Assembly: GCF_029531845.1 (NCBI RefSeq) | Contig: NZ_JAMBPV010000002.1 | Location: 434,001 to 498,000, forward strand | Reading direction: 5' to 3' | Length of the DNA stretch: 64,000 nt | Origin: Staphylococcus equorum | GTDB taxonomy: Bacteria > Bacillota > Bacilli > Staphylococcales > Staphylococcaceae | In this document: positions 20,480 to 30,287 of the stretch, piece after piece | Numbering within the stretch: the stretch's first letter is position 1 | Layout of the letters: each line of letters opens with the position of its first letter | Notes under the pieces: generated by a model | Databases searched by the model: none | Seen by the model: only the letters and a program-made list of their open reading frames with translations | What the model was told of the DNA's origin: nothing | Translations under genes and position numbers: made by a program

Positions 20480-20668
20480 GTAAATCTACCCCTTTACATC
20501 CAACTAGTATAAAAATCAGTTCATATATATTTTTATTACAATCTAACTTAAATTACAAATGATAATGCTAACAAGATGTCGATTTCACTTATACAGTTAA
20601 TATTTGTAATAAAAATATATAGATTGATTTGACATTAAATAATTCTTATCTTTAATTTAGTTAAAATT

Positions 20669-20704
20669 AAAACTGACGGCAAGTTTATGCTTAACCATCA
20701 GTTT
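20669..20704 (-). terminator. Intrinsic terminator of dnaE
   Basis: The minus strand reads AAACTGATGG, a loop, CCGTCAGTTTTAATTTT. It lies about 30 bases past the dnaE stop. Confidence 0.75.
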
Positions 20705-20734
20705 ACTATACCATAGTTCATAACGCTATTAAAG

Positions 20735-23700
20735 TTAAATAATTCTTATATCCCAAGGGGAAAATCGTTGAATAAATGTATTTAATAAGTCGTTATCTCG
20801 TGTAATATAACCTATAATTTTGAACTTATTTTGTTCTTCTTGAAAATACTTAACAGGAATATAATTGCTATTTTCAGTTTGTGTTAAAAATTGTTTTAAT
20901 TCTGTTTCATCGCTGAGGTTTCTAATTACAATTTGTTTGGCATGCTCAAATACCTTAACTTCAAATGCATTAACTGACTCTATTTGATTAATAATAAGCT
21001 GCTTTTTATTATTTCTATTTTCAAATTTACCTTTTATGATAAATGTCTCATTCGTTTTCAAATCTGTTTCATATTTTTTGAATACTTCTGGAAAAACGAC
21101 GCCATCCAAACTATTAATTCCATCATTTAGTGTTACAAAAGCCATATTCTGACCGTTTTTGGTACGTATACGTTTAATATTATCAATTTGAACAAAAATC
21201 GGGTGATTATCTCGTGCATTAGTAAGTTTATATATGCCAAGATATTGCTTTTGTTCAAACGCTTTTTCGACAGGATGCGTTGAAACATAAAAGCCTAAAT
21301 ATTCTTTTTCATAGTCACTCAATACTTTATCTGGCAATTCCTCTTTGTCTTCATATGTTGCTTTAGGTGTTAATACATCGAATATAAAGCCGTCTTGTTC
21401 AATATCAGATGAGCTATCAAGCACTTGATCAATTGACTGTAGTAACGTAGCACGGTTTTTTCCAAAGGTATCGAAAGCCCCTACTAATATGAGTGCTTCA
21501 AGTAATTTTCTGGATTTAATCCTTTTAGGAATTCTTCTTGTAAAATCAAAAAAGTCTTTAAAATGGCCGTTCGTTATGCGTTCATCAACGATTAACTTAA
21601 CACTCTGATAACCTACACCTTTAATTGCACCAATTGATAAATAGATACCTTGCTTGGTTGCTTTATAAAACCAATGACTTTGATTAATATTCGGCGTTAA
21701 AATGTTTAAAGATTGATGTTTGGCTTCATCAATAATTTGCGCTGTCTTTTTCTCGCTTCCGATAGTATTGCTCAAAATATTAGCGTAAAAATAGTTAGGA
21801 TAATGTACTTTTAAATAGCTCATGATATAAGCAATTTTAGAGTAGCTTACAGCGTGGGCACGCGCAAAGCCATAGTCTGCAAATTTTAGAATCAAATCAA
21901 ATATTTGCTTGCTTAAACTTTCATCATAGCCGTTTTTTAAAGCACCATTCACAAAGTGTTGACGCTCACTTTCTAATACAGCTCGATTCTTTTTACTCAT
22001 TGCACGTCTTAAAATATCCGCTTCTCCATAACTAAAGTTTGCGAACTTACTGGCAATTTGCATAATTTGCTCTTGATAGATGATAACGCCATAGGTGTTA
22101 CTTAATATCGGTTGCAAATCACTATGCAAATATTGCACCTTCGATGGATTATGTCTTCTCGCAATATAGGTAGGGATTTCTTCCATAGGACCCGGTCTGT
22201 ATAAAGACGTCACGGCAACAATATCTTCAAAATGTTCAGGCTGTAATTTTTTCAATACACTTCTAATACCATCTGATTCTAGTTGGAAAATACCTGTAGT
22301 ATCACCTTGTGACAACAATTGAAATACTTTGCTATCATCAAAAGGTATTTGCTCTATATCAATATGTGTATTCATGTCTTTTTTTACTTGTTTCACAATT
22401 TGATGAATAATAGATAAATTCCGTAACCCTAAGAAGTCGATTTTCAGCAAGCCTATTCTCTCTGCTTCCGTCATCGTCCACTGTGTTAATAATCCAGTAT
22501 CACCTAACATCAACGGTGCATATTCATATAATGGGTGATCATTAATAATAATACCTGCAGCGTGTGTAGAAGTATGGCGAGGTAAACCCTCTAATTTTTT
22601 ACTAATTTCAAACCATCGTTCATGTCTATGATTTCGATGTACAAACTGTTTAAAGTCATTTTGTTCGTATGCTTGATCCAATGTTATACCCAGCTTGTGC
22701 GGAATCAATTTAGAAATTTCATTTAAAGTAATCTCATCAAATCCCATAATTCTACCAACATCTCTAGCCACTGCTCTAGCTAGTAAATGACCAAAAGTTA
22801 CTATACCTGCAACGTGATTATCCCCATATTTTTCTTGAACATATTGAATAACTTTATCTCTGTGCGTATCTTCAAAATCAATATCAATATCTGGCATCGT
22901 TACACGTTCCGGATTAAGAAAACGTTCAAACAGTAAATTATATTGTATAGGATCAACCGTAGTAATATTTAATAGAAAACTCACCAGTGACCCTGCAGAA
23001 GAACCACGACCTGGCCCTACCAATACATCATGTGTTTTCGCATAATGTATTAAATCACTTACAATAAGAAAGTAATCTTCAAATCCCATGCCTGTTATGA
23101 CTTGGTACTCGTGAACAAGTCTTTCTTTATATGTTTCAAATTTGTTATGACTTAAATTGAGTTGGCCTAAGTTTTCTTGTAATATTTGCCACAAATAATC
23201 TTTTGATTGTTGATTATCCGGCGTTTTAAATTTAGGTAACAAAGACTGATGATATATCATTTCAGCCTGACATACTGTTGCAAGTTGATTTGTGTTATCC
23301 CACACTTCCTTACTTAATTGAAGTGTAGTCAAATCATTATGCTCGTATAAATGTGCATCATAATCAGGTTGTTCACTCACTAAATCTAATTTAGCATTAT
23401 CCCTGATTGCAGCGAGCGCAGTAAGCGTATCAGCGTCTTGTTGGTTCAGATAGCGCGTACTTTGCGCCCAAACCATTGGTAAGTTTAATGTGACTTCACT
23501 CGTATGATTCACATAAACATGTGTTTCGTCTCTAAATTCAGCTACGATCGCTTCATTTAACGATGATACATCTTTAAAAACAACAACAATATGCTGTAGA
23601 TATTTTTTCAGCCACTCTATAGGTGTTTCAGTTTTTTCTTTCATTTTTATAGCGGAAGAGAGCTTAAACATATCTTTTAGGCCTTGCTCATTTTGCGCTA

Positions 23701-23938
23701 GCACTAGAGTTTCAACTGATTCTAAACCATCTGTCACAAAAATTGTCATACCGAAAATAGGATGAATATTTGCTGCAATACACGCGTCATAAAATTGTGG
23801 GTAACCGTATAAGACGTTTGTGTCTGTAATCGCTAGCGCAGTGTACCCTTCTTTAGCGGCCTTAGCAACAACATCTTTTATTCTCAAACTAGAATGTAAC
23901 AAGTCATATGTTGTATGAATATTTAAATGCGTAACCAT
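20735..23938 (-). CDS. dnaE: DNA polymerase III alpha subunit DnaE
   Basis: DnaE is the error-prone replicative polymerase that extends RNA primers before handing over to PolC. The 1067 residues contain an N-terminal PHP domain, catalytic aspartates in PDIDIDFEDTHRDKV near 340, the fingers/helix-hairpin-helix region and a C-terminal OB fold (FVQIDNIKRIRT...). The PHP domain begins HLNIHTTYDLL; the usual HxH metal pair appears incomplete, so proofreading by this domain is unlikely. The start at 23938 lies 9 bases after GGAGG; an in-frame TTG two codons earlier is too close to it. Confidence 0.96.
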   Translation of the reverse strand: MVTHLNIHTTYDLLHSSLRIKDVVAKAAKEGYTALAITDTNVLYGYPQFYDACIAANIHPIFGMTIFVTDGLESVETLVLAQNEQGLKDMFKLSSAIKMKEKTETPIEWLKKYLQHIVVVFKDVSSLNEAIVAEFRDETHVYVNHTSEVTLNLPMVWAQSTRYLNQQDADTLTALAAIRDNAKLDLVSEQPDYDAHLYEHNDLTTLQLSKEVWDNTNQLATVCQAEMIYHQSLLPKFKTPDNQQSKDYLWQILQENLGQLNLSHNKFETYKERLVHEYQVITGMGFEDYFLIVSDLIHYAKTHDVLVGPGRGSSAGSLVSFLLNITTVDPIQYNLLFERFLNPERVTMPDIDIDFEDTHRDKVIQYVQEKYGDNHVAGIVTFGHLLARAVARDVGRIMGFDEITLNEISKLIPHKLGITLDQAYEQNDFKQFVHRNHRHERWFEISKKLEGLPRHTSTHAAGIIINDHPLYEYAPLMLGDTGLLTQWTMTEAERIGLLKIDFLGLRNLSIIHQIVKQVKKDMNTHIDIEQIPFDDSKVFQLLSQGDTTGIFQLESDGIRSVLKKLQPEHFEDIVAVTSLYRPGPMEEIPTYIARRHNPSKVQYLHSDLQPILSNTYGVIIYQEQIMQIASKFANFSYGEADILRRAMSKKNRAVLESERQHFVNGALKNGYDESLSKQIFDLILKFADYGFARAHAVSYSKIAYIMSYLKVHYPNYFYANILSNTIGSEKKTAQIIDEAKHQSLNILTPNINQSHWFYKATKQGIYLSIGAIKGVGYQSVKLIVDERITNGHFKDFFDFTRRIPKRIKSRKLLEALILVGAFDTFGKNRATLLQSIDQVLDSSSDIEQDGFIFDVLTPKATYEDKEELPDKVLSDYEKEYLGFYVSTHPVEKAFEQKQYLGIYKLTNARDNHPIFVQIDNIKRIRTKNGQNMAFVTLNDGINSLDGVVFPEVFKKYETDLKTNETFIIKGKFENRNNKKQLIINQIESVNAFEVKVFEHAKQIVIRNLSDETELKQFLTQTENSNYIPVKYFQEEQNKFKIIGYITRDNDLLNTFIQRFSPWDIRII

Positions 23939-23959
23939 CAGCAAACACCTCCTATATAC

Positions 23960-24895
23960 TTACAACTTATTATTTAAAGCTTCGGCTAATGAATTAAATT
24001 CATTCCAGTCAGCAACAGAAACTCCTGATGCATTTGGATGACCTCCGCCACCAAATTCACTTGCAATATCATTAATCACAATACCTTTTGAGCGAATGCG
24101 ACATCTTATTTCAGAACCTTCATCAACGGCAAAGATCCAAATTTTCAATCCTTGAATATCCGCAATCGCATTTACAAATAATGAAGCTTCATTCGCTGCA
24201 ATATTAAACTGCTCAAGTACATCTTGCGTAATGATTATTTTACAAAATCCATTTTCATCTAACTCAAAGTTTTGTAATACATACCCTTGGAATGGTAAAA
24301 GTTTTGGATCTTTTTCGCCCATTTTATTAAGTTCTTCATTGTGATTAAATGGATATTTTAGTAACTGACTTGCTACTTCCATCGTATGTGATGTCGTATT
24401 ATTAAATAAGAAACGACCTGTATCGCCAACGATGCCTAAATAAAGTACACGTGCAACAGATGCATCTATCACAGTTGTGTCATTAAAATGCGCAATAAAG
24501 TCAAAGATAATTTCGCTTGTAGATGAAGCTTGTGCATCCACACAATTAATATCACCATATTGATCTACTGCAGGATGATGGTCTATTTTAATTAAAGAAC
24601 GACCTTTATTAAAACGATCATCACTAATCCTTGGTGAATTAGCCGTATCACAAACAATCACTAGTGCATCTTTGTATAGTTCATCTGTAATTTCATCAAA
24701 AGTTCCAATGAAATTTAACGAAGGCTCTGACTCTCCTACTGCATATATGTTTTTGTTCGGAAATTTTAACGTTAAATAGTGTTTCAAACCAAGCTGGGAA
24801 CCATAAGCATCTGGATCGGGTCTGACATGCCTATGTATAATAACCGTTTCAGCTTCGTTAATTTCACTCATAATTTGATTGAATTCTTTAGTCAT
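23960..24895 (-). CDS. nrnA: DHH/DHHA1 phosphoesterase (NrnA; pApA phosphodiesterase Pde2 type)
   Basis: A 311-residue DHH-family enzyme that degrades nanoRNAs and 3'-phosphoadenosine 5'-phosphate; the staphylococcal orthologue beside dnaE (Pde2) cleaves pApA from c-di-AMP turnover. Motifs: [10 protein letters not shown] near residue 27, VCDTANSPR near 80, the DHH signature KIDHHP near 105 and the DHHA1 signature [10 protein letters not shown] near 285. It lies 21 bases upstream of dnaE and downstream of the CBS-domain gene, in the same orientation, so probably one operon. Confidence 0.92.
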   Translation of the reverse strand: MTKEFNQIMSEINEAETVIIHRHVRPDPDAYGSQLGLKHYLTLKFPNKNIYAVGESEPSLNFIGTFDEITDELYKDALVIVCDTANSPRISDDRFNKGRSLIKIDHHPAVDQYGDINCVDAQASSTSEIIFDFIAHFNDTTVIDASVARVLYLGIVGDTGRFLFNNTTSHTMEVASQLLKYPFNHNEELNKMGEKDPKLLPFQGYVLQNFELDENGFCKIIITQDVLEQFNIAANEASLFVNAIADIQGLKIWIFAVDEGSEIRCRIRSKGIVINDIASEFGGGGHPNASGVSVADWNEFNSLAEALNNKL

Positions 24896-24932
24896 TTATA
24901 TCTTCCTTTTCATTAGTTATATAAAGTTCATT

Positions 24933-26225
24933 TTAATCTATCATCTGGCAGATAATCATTGCTTTCGCAACATGATGCTCATCACTAAACATTGTCACTT
25001 CTAGTTTAGCAAAGTTTCTCCCTACATCTAACATATCATAATGCACATCGATTTCTGATTCGATTTGTACTGTTTTAATATATATGATGTTCAAGCTCTC
25101 TATCATAACTTCAAGTTTTTTCAACTTTCTCATTTCATAGCGTACTGTTTCTTCAATTATTGCGACGAATACAGCTTTGCTTAAAGTACCATATTGATTT
25201 GTTAATAATGGTGTTGTTTGCACTTGAATGCCATTGTTTGTAATGTTAATATGTTTTGCAATTTGATCATTAATAGTTTCACCCACTTGAGGTTGTCGGC
25301 TTAATAATTGCATCGCTGTCAATACATCTTTCCTCGTTATGACACCAATAAGTTTTTTACTCGCCGTAGTAACTGGTAACAGTTCTATACCTTCCCAAAT
25401 CATCATATGCGCACAGTTTGCTACTGTAGTAGATAATTGAACATTTATAGGAGGCTTCGTCATAAACTGAGCTATCGTATCATAATCATCCATTTTAATA
25501 ATTTCTTTGCTCGTAATAATACCGACTAGTTTCCATTTTTCATCAATAACTGGAAATCTTGAATGTCCAGTAGCTCTTGCTTTTTCTTTATAATCAATCA
25601 ACTTCATATTATCAAAGATTACTGTGCTTTCTTTGACTGATTTCACAATATCTTCAACAACCAATATTTCTTTGCGTATCATTTGATTATACATCGCTCT
25701 ATTAATGATGTTCGCTACTAAGTATGTATCGTAATTGGAAGAAAGTATTGGTAAATCATGTTCATCTGCATACTTTATAATTTCATCAGAAGTTCTGAAA
25801 CCTCCTGTAATGAGCACCGCACTTCCTCTTTTTAAAGCTGCTAATTGAACATCTTTACGATTACCTACAATCAATAATGTATGCGTGCTTAAATATTTTA
25901 CTACATCATCAATCTCCATCGCACCTATGGCAAACTTTGTAAGTGTTTTAATTAAACCGTTTCTGCCACCTAACACTTGGCCATCTATAATTTTTACAAT
26001 CTCACCAAATGTAAGTTGCTCAATTTGCTCGCGAGTTTTCTTTTCTATGCGAACTGTACCTACGCGATCAATTGTTGCTACCAAGCCAATTTGACCAGCG
26101 TCTTTAATTGCACGATAAGCTGTACCTTCAGATACACTTAAATCTTTCGCTACTTTTCTAACAGAAATTTTTTGACCTACTGCTAGAGATTCTATATATG
26201 ATAAAATTTGCTCATGCTTTGTCAT
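24933..26225 (-). CDS. HTH-DRTGG-CBS-HotDog domain protein (YtoI family)
   Basis: A 430-residue multi-domain protein. Residues 1-60 contain a winged-helix segment (ISVRKVAKDLSVSEGTAYRAIKD). About 65-170 is a DRTGG-type domain, and about 190-305 is a CBS pair (SRFPVIDEKWKLVGIIT, LLPVTTASKKLIGVITRKDV). About 320-430 is a thioesterase-like HotDog fold. CBS pairs usually bind adenine nucleotides and the HotDog may bind an acyl-CoA, so a ligand-sensing regulator is likely, but no target is known to me. It lies 37 bases before nrnA. Confidence 0.8.
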   Translation of the reverse strand: MTKHEQILSYIESLAVGQKISVRKVAKDLSVSEGTAYRAIKDAGQIGLVATIDRVGTVRIEKKTREQIEQLTFGEIVKIIDGQVLGGRNGLIKTLTKFAIGAMEIDDVVKYLSTHTLLIVGNRKDVQLAALKRGSAVLITGGFRTSDEIIKYADEHDLPILSSNYDTYLVANIINRAMYNQMIRKEILVVEDIVKSVKESTVIFDNMKLIDYKEKARATGHSRFPVIDEKWKLVGIITSKEIIKMDDYDTIAQFMTKPPINVQLSTTVANCAHMMIWEGIELLPVTTASKKLIGVITRKDVLTAMQLLSRQPQVGETINDQIAKHINITNNGIQVQTTPLLTNQYGTLSKAVFVAIIEETVRYEMRKLKKLEVMIESLNIIYIKTVQIESEIDVHYDMLDVGRNFAKLEVTMFSDEHHVAKAMIICQMID

Positions 26226-26453
26226 TTAAATAACCTCATTTATATTGAACAGTTTCTATGCCATTATAACTTCTTATATCTAAAATTGCGATGTAACAAT
26301 TCAAATTATGATAGTTTATAACTTTATAATGTTGAATCGTACCTTTTAAATTATATAAATAATTCTTTTTAAGAAATTAATATGTAAGATTTTATATTAT
26401 AATTGGATTTATCAAGAAGATTTGATTAGAATGATATTAAGGAGGGATGAACA

Positions 26454-26867
26454 ATGTTCAAAAATATTTTACTTGGTGTTGATACAACACTTACTAACGA
26501 AAAAGCACTTAAAGAAGTATCAAAATTAGCGGGTGAAGGAACGACAGTCACTATTTTAAATTCGATTAGCGAACAGGATGCACAAGCTTCAATTAAATCT
26601 GGTATTCATCTAGATAAACTAGTTGAAAATCGCAGCAAAGGACTTGAGCCTACACGTAAAGCTTTAGATGAATATGGCATTCAATATGATGAGATTATTG
26701 TTCGTGGCAGCGCTAAAGAGCAATTAGTTAAACAAGCTAATAGTGGCAAATATGAAATCGTCGTACTCAGTAACCGAAAAGCTGAGGAAAAGAAAAAGTT
26801 TGTCCTTGGTAGTGTCAGCCATAAGGTGGCTAAAAGAGCAAACATCCCTGTTCTGATTGTAAAATAA
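26454..26867 (+). CDS. Universal stress protein, UspA family
   Basis: A 137-residue single-domain Usp. It opens MFKNILLGVDTT, with the strand and Asp that contact the nucleotide, and ends with GSVSHKVAKRANIPVLIVK, equivalent to the G-2x-G-9x-G(S/T) ATP loop (VLGSVSHKV). Members bind ATP and accumulate in stationary phase or anaerobiosis; the specific role is unknown. A strong AAGGAGG precedes the start. It is a single-gene unit between two oppositely directed operons, with its own terminator. It is distinct from the second Usp at 31545. Confidence 0.85.
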   Translation: MFKNILLGVDTTLTNEKALKEVSKLAGEGTTVTILNSISEQDAQASIKSGIHLDKLVENRSKGLEPTRKALDEYGIQYDEIIVRGSAKEQLVKQANSGKYEIVVLSNRKAEEKKKFVLGSVSHKVAKRANIPVLIVK

Positions 26868-26907
26868 TATAAAACTCAAAAACCATTGAACTAATTTGAG
26901 TTTAACG

Positions 26908-26948
26908 TCTAAACAAGCCTAACGCACCAAAGCATTGGGTTTGTTTTT
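26908..26948 (+). terminator. Intrinsic terminator of the first usp gene
   Basis: AACAAGCCTAA and TTGGGTTTG arms close a short loop, followed by TTTTT, about 45 bases past the stop. Confidence 0.8.
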
Positions 26949-27012
26949 AAATTGTCACTCTTATAAATATGAAATATAAATGAAGTCTTTAAATTTTTCC
27001 TACAAAAACATA

Positions 27013-27052
27013 AAAAATGTCGACAAAATAACAAGATTTTGTCGACATTTTT
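27013..27052. terminator. Bidirectional terminator with GTCGAC stem (copy 1)
   Basis: A perfect palindromic stem (27013-27029 with 27036-27052) pairs AAAATGTCGACAAAAT and its complement, flanked by A and T tracts on both sides. It terminates the metallo-hydrolase gene on the minus strand and may serve the plus strand too. A near-identical copy stands at 30156-30192. Confidence 0.85.
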
Positions 27053-27084
27053 AATTCAATAGAAATATTAAGTCCTTAAATATT

Positions 27085-27774
27085 TTAAAATTTAACTGAT
27101 TCTCCAGGTTTTAAAATTTGTACCTCTCCTACCGTAACTGCAGATTTAAATTCATTTGGGTCTTGTTCAATCAATTCGAATGTATCGTAATGTACAGGTA
27201 CAGTTATTTTAGGTTTAATAAATGTGTTGATTGCATAACTAGCATCATCGATACCCATAGTAAAGTTATCTCCGATAGGCACAAAGCAAACATCAACAGG
27301 ATGACGTTCTGCAATTAATTTCATATCGCTGAAAAGTCCTGTATCTCCAGTATGATAAATTGTTTTACCTTCAACTTCTAAAATAACGCCCATTGGCATA
27401 CCAAGATAAACCGGGATACCATTATCATCAGTTAAACTTGAGCTGTGAAAAGCTTGCACAAATTTCACTGTACCAAATTCAAATTCAGCTTTACCACCAA
27501 TGTTCATTGGTCTTACACTTTCTACATTTTTATTTGTAGTTAAATAATCTCCTAATTCTGCTGAACCAATTACAGTTGCATTATTTCTATTAGCTAATTC
27601 TACAGTATCACCGAAATGGTCACCATGACCATGCGTTAAAATAATATAGTCCACTTCTAAAGCATCTGCATCTAAATCTGACTGACCGTTGCCAGTAATA
27701 AATGGATCTACAATTACTTTTTTACTGTTCGCTTCGAAATAAATCGTTGATTGTCCATGAAATGATAAGTTCAT
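27085..27774 (-). CDS. Metal-dependent hydrolase, UPF0173 (metallo-beta-lactamase fold)
   Basis: A 229-residue metallo-beta-lactamase-fold protein from [10 protein letters not shown] at 27774, after GGGAGG; the six-codon upstream extension lacks such a site. The zinc ligands are visible in [10 protein letters not shown] near residue 49-58, HTGDTGLF near 135 and the closing histidine in VPVHYDTFE near 190. The family is widespread in Firmicutes, but its substrate is not established. It stands alone between usp and pepQ, divergent from pepQ. Confidence 0.88.
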   Translation of the reverse strand: MNLSFHGQSTIYFEANSKKVIVDPFITGNGQSDLDADALEVDYIILTHGHGDHFGDTVELANRNNATVIGSAELGDYLTTNKNVESVRPMNIGGKAEFEFGTVKFVQAFHSSSLTDDNGIPVYLGMPMGVILEVEGKTIYHTGDTGLFSDMKLIAERHPVDVCFVPIGDNFTMGIDDASYAINTFIKPKITVPVHYDTFELIEQDPNEFKSAVTVGEVQILKPGESVKF

Positions 27775-27981
27775 TATATGAATTCCTCCCATAAATCTGT
27801 TTATTTACTACATACCACATTAATACCATTTTATAACATCTCCGTATGTTTTATATAGTGCTTTTATGGTTATTTTAAAAACATTTAGATGAAATAGCAT
27901 TATTATAATATTTTATTTTTGAATTCCGCAATGAACTAACATAAAATTAGAATGATAGTATTTTTAGGAGGATGATGATAA

Positions 27982-29034
27982 ATGAAGTTAGAACAGATTA
28001 CCGCAGAATTAGAAACACAACAAGCTGGAGCAGCATGGATTACAACACCATTAAACATTTTTTACTTTACAGGCTATTTAAGTGATCCTCATGAACGTTT
28101 ACTCGCATTATTGATCAAAGAAAATGGTGAACAAGTATTATTTTGCCCACAATTAGAAGTTGACGAAGTAAAAGCCTCTCCTTTTGAAGGCGAAGTAGTT
28201 GGATACTTAGACACAGAAAATGCACTAGATAAATATACATTCACAGTAACTAAATTATTAGTTGAAGCTGAACATTTAACAGTAAAACGTCAACGCGAAC
28301 TCGTTGAAGCGTTTAATGTACAAACTTTTGGTGATATTGACCAGACAATTAAAGACTTACGTAATGTTAAAAGTGAAGACGAAATTGCTACTATTAAAAA
28401 AGCATGTGAACTTGCTGACAAATGTATTGAAATCGGTGTAGACTTTTTAAAAGAAGGTGTCACTGAACGCCAAGTCGTCAATCATATTGAGAATGCAATC
28501 AAAGATTACGGTGTAAATGAAATGAGTTTCGATACAATGGTACTCTTCGGCGATCACGCTGCTTCACCTCACGGCACTCCCGGCGACCGTCAATTACAAA
28601 TAGATGAATATGTATTATTTGACCTCGGTGTTATTTACAACAATTATTGTAGTGATATGACAAGAACCGTCAAATTTGGAGCACCAAATGAAAAAGCTCA
28701 AGCAATCTATAATGTTGTTTTGAAAGCTGAACAAGCAGCAATTGCAGCAATTAAACCAGGTGTTACGATTAAAGATGTGGACGCCATTGCACGTAATATT
28801 ATCAGCGATGCTGGATATGGAGATTATTTCCCCCATCGCTTAGGTCATGGATTAGGATTAGAAGAACATGAATATCAAGATGTTTCTAGTTCAAATACCA
28901 ACCAATTTGTTGCTGGGATGGTTATCACTGTTGAACCAGGTATATATGTTCCTGGTGTTGCAGGTGTACGTATTGAAGACGATATTTTAGTAACAGAAAA
29001 TGGAAACGAAAGTTTAACAGGATACGAAAAATGA
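27982..29034 (+). CDS. pepQ: Xaa-Pro dipeptidase / M24 aminopeptidase
   Basis: A 350-residue M24 (pita-bread) metallopeptidase. The N-terminal creatinase-like domain (1-125) is followed by the catalytic domain with the five metal ligands. The Asp pair is in [17 protein letters not shown], His in [13 protein letters not shown], Glu in VEPGIY and Glu in GVRIEDD. It cleaves dipeptides or peptides with proline in second position. AGGAGG precedes the start. The stop codon overlaps the cutC start (ATGA), so the two are translated together. Confidence 0.92.
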   Translation: MKLEQITAELETQQAGAAWITTPLNIFYFTGYLSDPHERLLALLIKENGEQVLFCPQLEVDEVKASPFEGEVVGYLDTENALDKYTFTVTKLLVEAEHLTVKRQRELVEAFNVQTFGDIDQTIKDLRNVKSEDEIATIKKACELADKCIEIGVDFLKEGVTERQVVNHIENAIKDYGVNEMSFDTMVLFGDHAASPHGTPGDRQLQIDEYVLFDLGVIYNNYCSDMTRTVKFGAPNEKAQAIYNVVLKAEQAAIAAIKPGVTIKDVDAIARNIISDAGYGDYFPHRLGHGLGLEEHEYQDVSSSNTNQFVAGMVITVEPGIYVPGVAGVRIEDDILVTENGNESLTGYEK

Positions 29035-29660
29035 TAAAAGAAGCGGTTGTTGAAACGATTCAACAAGTTGAACAAGCTATTAACAATGGAGCCAATCGTA
29101 TCGAATTATGTGATAATTTGAGTGTTGGAGGGACGACACCTAGTATGGGGATGGTGGAAATCGCAACGGAAATTTGCCATACCAACGACGTTGAAATCGC
29201 CGTAATGATTCGCCCTCGCGGTGGTGATTTTGTATATAATTTATACGATTTTGAAATCATGCAACGAGACATGAAAGCCATCAAAGAACTCAAAGTAGAT
29301 TACTTTGTATTTGGCTGTTTGACAGAGGATAATGTTTTAAATGAATGGCAAATGAAGACTTTGAAAAACCTAGCAGCGCCTGTACCATCCGTGTGTCATA
29401 TGGCATTTGATGAAATTCATCTACATGGTCAAATCAAAGCGTTACATCAACTGATTGACATTGGCTTTGTTAGATTACTTACACATGGCGGTCCCTCAGA
29501 CACTGATATTTTCGATAATTTAAATCAACTTGGTAAGCTTGTAGTTAATACAGGCGGACATATCGAAATTATGCCTGGCGGCGGTTTGAATAAAGATAAT
29601 TTGCAAGATTTAATTGCTTCTTTCCCTTTTCAAGAAGTGCATGGAACAAAAATCGTCTGA
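29031..29660 (+). CDS. cutC: Copper homeostasis protein CutC
   Basis: A 209-residue TIM-barrel protein of the CutC family. Motifs include [19 protein letters not shown] at about 17-35, [10 protein letters not shown] near 62-71, FGCLTED near 95 and the end [12 protein letters not shown]...EVHGTKIV. CutC has been tied to copper tolerance, but its molecular activity remains uncertain. The start codon is the ATGA overlap with pepQ and no separate ribosome-binding site is evident, so expression likely depends on pepQ translation. I do not associate this gene with the S. aureus version of the locus. Confidence 0.9.
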   Translation: MIKEAVVETIQQVEQAINNGANRIELCDNLSVGGTTPSMGMVEIATEICHTNDVEIAVMIRPRGGDFVYNLYDFEIMQRDMKAIKELKVDYFVFGCLTEDNVLNEWQMKTLKNLAAPVPSVCHMAFDEIHLHGQIKALHQLIDIGFVRLLTHGGPSDTDIFDNLNQLGKLVVNTGGHIEIMPGGGLNKDNLQDLIASFPFQEVHGTKIV

Positions 29661-29750
29661 AACATTTCATTTATAGTTTAAATGACCAAGACATCAAATC
29701 TTATAACCCCAATAAAACAGTTTAGGCATAAATAGCTATTCTCAAATAAA

Positions 29751-29787
29751 ATGACTAATCCATTGAAAAAACGGATTAGTCATTTTT
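29751..29787 (+). terminator. Intrinsic terminator of pepQ-cutC
   Basis: ATGACTAATCC and GGATTAGTCAT arms form a perfect 11-bp stem followed by TTTT, about 90 bases past the cutC stop. Confidence 0.88.
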
Positions 29788-30155
29788 CATATCTAAAATC
29801 TTATGATTTTTATCGTGCATACTTGCTTGATTTTTTATTATATAGTTCAAGCCAGTAGTCTCTTACTCATCCTATTTTCCCTGAGCATACCCACATTACA
29901 AAATCTGTACAATCACTGAAAAATCTCAAGGATTACAAAAATGCGATTACCCTTTTTTGATTATATTAAAGCACAGTATGGCGACATACCAGAGTATATA
30001 GTAACCATGTAAGTTATGGTAGCGAATCTAAATATGTGGCTAGCAATATAGTTCGTTAAATTGATGATTTTCAAATTCAACAATACTGATTTTGAAAGTG
30101 CTGAATATAAGTCAAAAACTACAGTCTCTATCACATCTCTAGATAATCATGCATA
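29788..30155. other. Gene-free stretch between cutC and ald
   Basis: This is part of the longest gene-free gap in the window (29661-30287). Apart from a 23-codon frame at 29941 and flanking terminators I see no gene, repeat or promoter. The base composition is slightly less AT-rich than other spacers, which suits a decayed gene. Confidence 0.4.
29941..30012 (+). pseudogene. Possible gene remnant, 23 codons
   Basis: ATG followed by a short frame reading MRLPFFDYIKAQYGDIPEYI, then a stop. The DYIKxxYG-x-x-PEY pattern resembles the N-terminus of MmcQ/YjbR-type proteins (EYIKEKYGTEPEYLW), which are about 120 residues. Nothing downstream in any frame continues the family clearly. It could be a decayed YjbR gene or a chance similarity, and there is only a weak ribosome-binding site. 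Confidence 0.25.
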
Positions 30156-30192
30156 AAAATGTCGACAAAGTCTTAGACTTTGTCGACATTTT
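30156..30192. terminator. Bidirectional terminator with GTCGAC stem (copy 2), end of ald
   Basis: A perfect 17-bp stem (AAAATGTCGACAAAGTC and its complement) has a 3-base loop and A/T tracts. It lies about 95 bases past the ald stop on the minus strand. Confidence 0.85.
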
Positions 30193-30287
30193 AGTAAATA
30201 GGACATAGATACATGCCCCATTTCTATTTTATTTGCATCAATTTAATACAATCAATTCGTTATGGTTGAGTTGTATTATAGGTATTT

